A stretch of 64,000 nucleotides of DNA. Source: Virgibacillus salarius (GTDB lineage Bacteria > Bacillota > Bacilli > Bacillales > Amphibacillaceae). The notes below the pieces were generated by a model. That model was not told the DNA's origin. It made no database searches and saw nothing but the letters and a program-made list of their open reading frames with translations. Each line of letters begins with the position of its first letter. Position 1 is the stretch's first letter. A program made the position numbers and the translations under genes. Below, piece after piece: positions 60,952 to 64,000 of this stretch. The DNA lies in assembly GCF_039521925.1 (NCBI RefSeq), contig NZ_BAAACY010000078.1, positions 1 to 64,000 of the forward strand. Reading direction: 5' to 3'.

Positions 60952-61362
60952 TTGGTACCACTAGAATCAAAATTGGAAAACAAAATTTATTCTTTATTTG
61001 TACTTGAGGAATTGTTAAAGCCTGAAGGATTTGTAATTGGTTCAAATTGGGATTATGAGAAAGGATTTTTTGATTTAAAAATAGATGATCAAGGAACTTA
61101 CTATTTTTTGCGAATACCATTTTATGCAGTGCAAGGTTCCTTAGATTACCCAGGTGTTACTGTCCGATTGGAAAAACCGTTTTTATTAGCACATCAATAT
61201 CAGAAAGGCTACGATGAAAGCGGATCTGCAGGAGCTTTTCAAGGCACATTTAATCAGTTTCAAGCTCCAACAGATCCTGACGCTGAAGTTCCAGAAGCGT
61301 ATATAACTACTGGTAAAGAACTAATGAAAAGAGTTGAGGACTTAATCATTCCAAGGGATTAG
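60952..61362 (+). CDS. yugN: YugN-like protein
   Basis: The product is 136 residues from a TTG behind AAAGGGTGA. Blocks GFVIGSNWDYEKGFFDLK and FLRIPFYAVQGSLDYPG and HQYQKGYDE match the YugN family (PF08868). Function unknown. Its last 21 bases overlap the end of the convergent yugO gene. Confidence 0.88.
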   Translation: MVPLESKLENKIYSLFVLEELLKPEGFVIGSNWDYEKGFFDLKIDDQGTYYFLRIPFYAVQGSLDYPGVTVRLEKPFLLAHQYQKGYDESGSAGAFQGTFNQFQAPTDPDAEVPEAYITTGKELMKRVEDLIIPRD

Positions 61363-62346
61363 TCCGATGAGTACATCGTCTTTTTTTAGGATAAATTTTG
61401 ATGTTGGATTGATATAATAGGTGCTATTTCGAATAATACCTAATAAAATCTGTTGGCTCTTCCGATGAATGGCGGCTGCCTCTCCAAAGGATACATTCTC
61501 CAATTCTTCTGGTAATGTAGCATGATGAAATTGTTGAGTTGTTAAGATATGATAAATATCCTCAAATGGTCTCGCCTTGGTTTCTCTAGATAACTCATGG
61601 TAAAAAAGAGCACTGGTGAAATCATTAGATCTTAAAATGGTTGTTGCGCCGGCACGATGTGCATTGTCTATTTGTATAGAAGAAAGTATTTCCACTATGA
61701 TCGGAATTTTAGCGTTATTTCCTCTAATAGCAACGGCTGTAAGGATAGAATGATTATCTGCATCCCTTTCCTTTTTAGTGATATCTGCAGTAATTAATAC
61801 ACGTTCTGCTAGTTTTATATTTGCCTTTTCTAATATACGGTCCTCTGAAGGATCACCTTGTATAAAGTGTACCGGATAATCTGGAAAAGAAACATGGTCC
61901 AAGGTTGTATCAATTAGAACCATGCGGATATGCACGGAAGATGTTGAAATAATTTCAATTAATTGTCTGGTCCTCTCGTTCCATCCGATTAAAATTAAAT
62001 GGTTACTACCTTTAAAAGGGAGTTTACCTTGTGCAAGGTCCTTTTCGTGTTGAATTGTTGCAGCAGATAAAGAGGTTATATAGAAAGCAATTAACCCACC
62101 GCCAGTCAAGATTAAACAAATTGCAACGATCTTTCCGGTTGCGGTTAACGGTACAAAGTCTCCGTAACCCACCGTGGCTCCAGTTACAAATGCCCACCAT
62201 ACGCCATCAAATATGCTTGGGAATTGCGTTGGCTCTACGATATGGATTAGGCCACCAAAAAGAAACATAAGCAAAAATATAACTACAAGTAGTCTAATAA
62301 AAATAGGCAGTCTGAAGTAGATTTGTTTAAAAATTCGAATGCTCAT
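61342..62346 (-). CDS. yugO: Potassium channel YugO with RCK domain
   Basis: The product is 334 residues from the ATG at 62346 (CAGGTGACC upstream). Two membrane helices flank a pore loop with the filter TVGYGD (Thr58-Asp63). From about residue 110 an RCK (TrkA-N) domain begins with HLILIGWNERTRQLIEII. This is the MthK-like architecture. B. subtilis YugO carries potassium-based electrical signals in biofilms. The C-terminus holds a TrkA-C-like part. Confidence 0.9.
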   Translation of the reverse strand: MSIRIFKQIYFRLPIFIRLLVVIFLLMFLFGGLIHIVEPTQFPSIFDGVWWAFVTGATVGYGDFVPLTATGKIVAICLILTGGGLIAFYITSLSAATIQHEKDLAQGKLPFKGSNHLILIGWNERTRQLIEIISTSSVHIRMVLIDTTLDHVSFPDYPVHFIQGDPSEDRILEKANIKLAERVLITADITKKERDADNHSILTAVAIRGNNAKIPIIVEILSSIQIDNAHRAGATTILRSNDFTSALFYHELSRETKARPFEDIYHILTTQQFHHATLPEELENVSFGEAAAIHRKSQQILLGIIRNSTYYINPTSKFILKKDDVLIGLIPWND

Positions 62347-62475
62347 AACGGTCACCTGTCCCCAAAAATACACGATTCAACGTAGTTTTTTACTCTTATA
62401 CTCTCCATTATGGACAGGCTTCGCTAATTATAATCTCCAATAGGACAACGGATTAACACAGCTATGTTAACTGAA

Positions 62476-63042
62476 TCACTGATTAACTTCTATTTTTTGC
62501 AGTGTTTCTTTTAAACTTTGGTATACATCAGTCCAAAAAGAAGTACGGTTTCGATAAGACTTTGTCATAAAGAGGATCATTTCATCAAATTTTACTTTAT
62601 AATCTGTAGACTCTTTGCTAGGTAATTCGCTTCGAGATTTTTCTACAAAGGATTGAATTGCTGACGCTCTCGGCCCCCATTTGGCAACTTCATTGCCATT
62701 TTTGTCGATAAAAATGAAGATGGGGATGGAGCGAGATTTACCGTTGGTTAAGTATTCATCCATCAGTTCCAGGTTTTTATCTCGATGTAATAAACGAACA
62801 TCAATTTGGGCTACTTCCGCAATATGTAATAAAATAGGGATGTTCAACATAGCATCGCCACACCAGTCTTCCGTTAAAACAATTACACGTAAATTTTTCT
62901 TTTTTACGCTTGCAAAAAACTCCTCATCAGCTGGTAAGGAGAAATGATCATAAATATGTAATAAGTTTTCTTGATGCTGTTCCATTGTTTCAATATATGT
63001 GTCAGGTGAAATACCAATATTATACCATTGATTTAAGTCCAT
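62476..63042 (-). CDS. Thioredoxin-fold protein
   Basis: The product is 188 residues from the ATG at 63042 (GAAGGAGAG upstream). The thioredoxin core shows as RVIVLTEDWCGDAMLNIPIL, with a single cysteine (WCGD) in place of CxxC, and SIPIFIFIDKNG with the cis-proline. It belongs to the Bacilli thioredoxin family of type PF14595. One cysteine excludes normal dithiol exchange. No partner gene is adjacent. Confidence 0.8.
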   Translation of the reverse strand: MDLNQWYNIGISPDTYIETMEQHQENLLHIYDHFSLPADEEFFASVKKKNLRVIVLTEDWCGDAMLNIPILLHIAEVAQIDVRLLHRDKNLELMDEYLTNGKSRSIPIFIFIDKNGNEVAKWGPRASAIQSFVEKSRSELPSKESTDYKVKFDEMILFMTKSYRNRTSFWTDVYQSLKETLQKIEVNQ

Positions 63043-63070
63043 CGATTTTCTCTCCTTCAAATCTTTTTAT

Positions 63071-63256
63071 CCCCCATATAACTGGCAGTAAGCCCCCCAC
63101 ATCAAGCAATACAGTAAAACCAATATTGTTAAGTAAGGGATCAATTGCCCGTAAATGTCCGATTGGTTCTAGGGCCTTTAGGTCATACCCTTTTGGTACT
63201 ACCAATCCGTGTGGGATACACAAAATCCCCACAGATTGAAGTTTCACTTTATTAAA
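63071..63256 (+). repeat. Dispersed repeat family C, copy 2
   Basis: Same block order as 56161-56345: CCCATATAACTGGCAGTAAG, AAACCAATAT, CCGTAAATGTCCGATTGG, GGCCTTTAGGTC, an ATCCGTGTGGG hairpin with CCCCACAGAT, and AGTTTCACTTTAT. A minus-strand frame of 75 codons crosses it but is not kept in copy 1. The 63043-63362 interval holds nothing else clear. Confidence 0.8.
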
Positions 63257-63362
63257 GTGTACACATAGTTATTATACGCGTAAACAAAAGTGCTCTTCAT
63301 CGAATTTTTTGCTATCATAATAGTAGTACATCATCAAGTTATCGAATAAGGAGGAAAATAGA

Positions 63363-64000
63363 GTGGTATTAGCAAACCAAGATTTTTTATTAAATTTATT
63401 ACAAACACCATCACCATCAAGTAGTGAAATGGAAATACAAAAAAAGTGGATACAGTATGTAAAAGAATTTGCTGACGAAATTAGAACGGATCATGCTGGA
63501 AACGCGATTGGTGTACTAAATCCAGATGCACCTTTTAAAGTATTACTTGCAGGTCATTGTGATGAAATTGCACTTGTGATTAACCGCATTGATGATCAAG
63601 GGTTTTTACATTTTGATCAAATGGGAGGCATTAATCCAAAAGCGGCTGTTGGAATGAAAGTTACTGTTTTAGGCTATCAGCAAACGATTACGGGTGTAAT
63701 CGGTGTAAATGCTCAGCATCACGGTGGATTAAAGAATGATTTCAGCTTGGAAGATTTATTTATTGATTGTGGGTACAAAACGAAGGAAGAGGCTGAACAA
63801 CATATCCAAATAGGAGATTTAGTTGTTTACAATACAAAACCAGAGATTTTAAGTGATAGATACGTTTCTGGCCGAGGACTTGATAATCGAACGGGCGCAT
63901 TTATAGTGGCTGAGGTTTTAAAAGGGTTAAAGGAACGAGGCTGTGAGGTTGGTGTCTATGCAGCAAGTACGGTTAATGAAGAGACAAATATGGGCGGAGC
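63363..64000 (+). CDS. M42 family aminopeptidase (partial, runs off the window)
   Basis: The first 212 residues are visible. The start is GTG behind AAGGAGGAAAA. LAGHCDEIALVI holds the first zinc His (and Asp), GRGLDNRTGAF the bridging Asp, and VNEETNMGGA the catalytic Glu pair. NAQHHGG is the block often involved in substrate binding. It belongs to the M42 glutamyl aminopeptidase / FrvX group that forms dodecameric cytosolic peptidases. The 3' end lies beyond position 64000. Confidence 0.9.
   Translation, partial: MVLANQDFLLNLLQTPSPSSSEMEIQKKWIQYVKEFADEIRTDHAGNAIGVLNPDAPFKVLLAGHCDEIALVINRIDDQGFLHFDQMGGINPKAAVGMKVTVLGYQQTITGVIGVNAQHHGGLKNDFSLEDLFIDCGYKTKEEAEQHIQIGDLVVYNTKPEILSDRYVSGRGLDNRTGAFIVAEVLKGLKERGCEVGVYAASTVNEETNMGG

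Noticed and set aside
63020..63247. Minus-strand frame of 75 codons
   Set aside because: It lies in a family C repeat and the frame is not conserved in the other copy.
1..64000. CRISPR arrays, rRNA and tRNA genes, prophage or conjugation genes
   Set aside because: I looked for regular spaced repeats, tRNA-like TTCGAAT/CCA arms and phage gene runs and saw none.

Overview
The window is about 64 kb of an AT-rich Bacillaceae chromosome. Most genes start ATG, TTG or GTG behind strong AGGAGG-type ribosome binding sites, with sigma-A promoters and many bidirectional hairpin terminators. The right two thirds follow the Bacillus subtilis yun-yut-yum-yui-yug backbone (yunE-yunD-yunC, yunB, lytH, yutC-yutD-yutE-yutF-yutG-yutH, yutI, yuzD, dapF, yutM, yumC-yumB, yuiB-yuiC-yuiD, bioY, deoD, kapB, patB, pgi, yuzA, yugI, yugN, yugO). 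Sporulation-linked genes (yunB, yutC, yutH, kapB) fit an endospore former. An Oceanobacillus- or Virgibacillus-like genus is my inference from gene order and repeat families.

Region 1 (1-11.2 kb) is accessory. It holds a GNAT acetyltransferase, several small membrane proteins of unknown role, an enoyl-reductase-like MDR enzyme, a SASA-family esterase, asparagine synthetase AsnB and a small P-loop protein. The small genes are separated by degenerate GGGCG / GAATAA spacers. Three loci here (a small membrane protein, an XRE regulator and a CPBP protease) carry frameshifts.

Region 2 (11.5-19.75 kb) is a six-gene carbohydrate operon: PTS EIIBC and EIIA, a GH38 alpha-mannosidase, an RpiR-type regulator, a GH1 glycosidase with phospho-substrate features and a ROK sugar kinase. 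It has its own promoter with an inverted repeat in the spacer, and a terminator. It looks like an uptake-and-cleavage pathway for a mannosyl glycoside, perhaps one that also carries a beta-glucosyl unit.

Region 3 (20-26.8 kb) holds an APH-fold kinase, a DUF454 protein beside a Crp/Fnr regulator, a HAD phosphatase interrupted by one amber codon, a near-consensus Fur box, an FMN monooxygenase, a siderophore-binding lipoprotein and a possible antisense peptide/structured RNA.

Region 4 (27-64 kb) is the conserved backbone. Regulatory highlights are a lysine riboswitch with terminator in front of an NhaC-type (LysW-like) transporter, a BirA operator in front of bioY, a SufR-type Fe-S regulator with an exact C-X12-C-X13-C-X14-C motif, a 35-residue MetS-like subunit after an NSS transporter, an HPr gene without a ptsI neighbour, and a possible leader structure before the NADH dehydrogenase gene yumB.

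At least four dispersed repeat families occupy the spacers. One is a roughly 290-bp element bounded by GGCTGAGACAAAA / TTTTGTCCCAGCC with a long hairpin whose stem differs from copy to copy. One is a GCGTCCAGCTCCAGCGCC element (three copies). One is a GTAAATGTCCGATTG element (two copies). The last is the small GGGCG spacer family.
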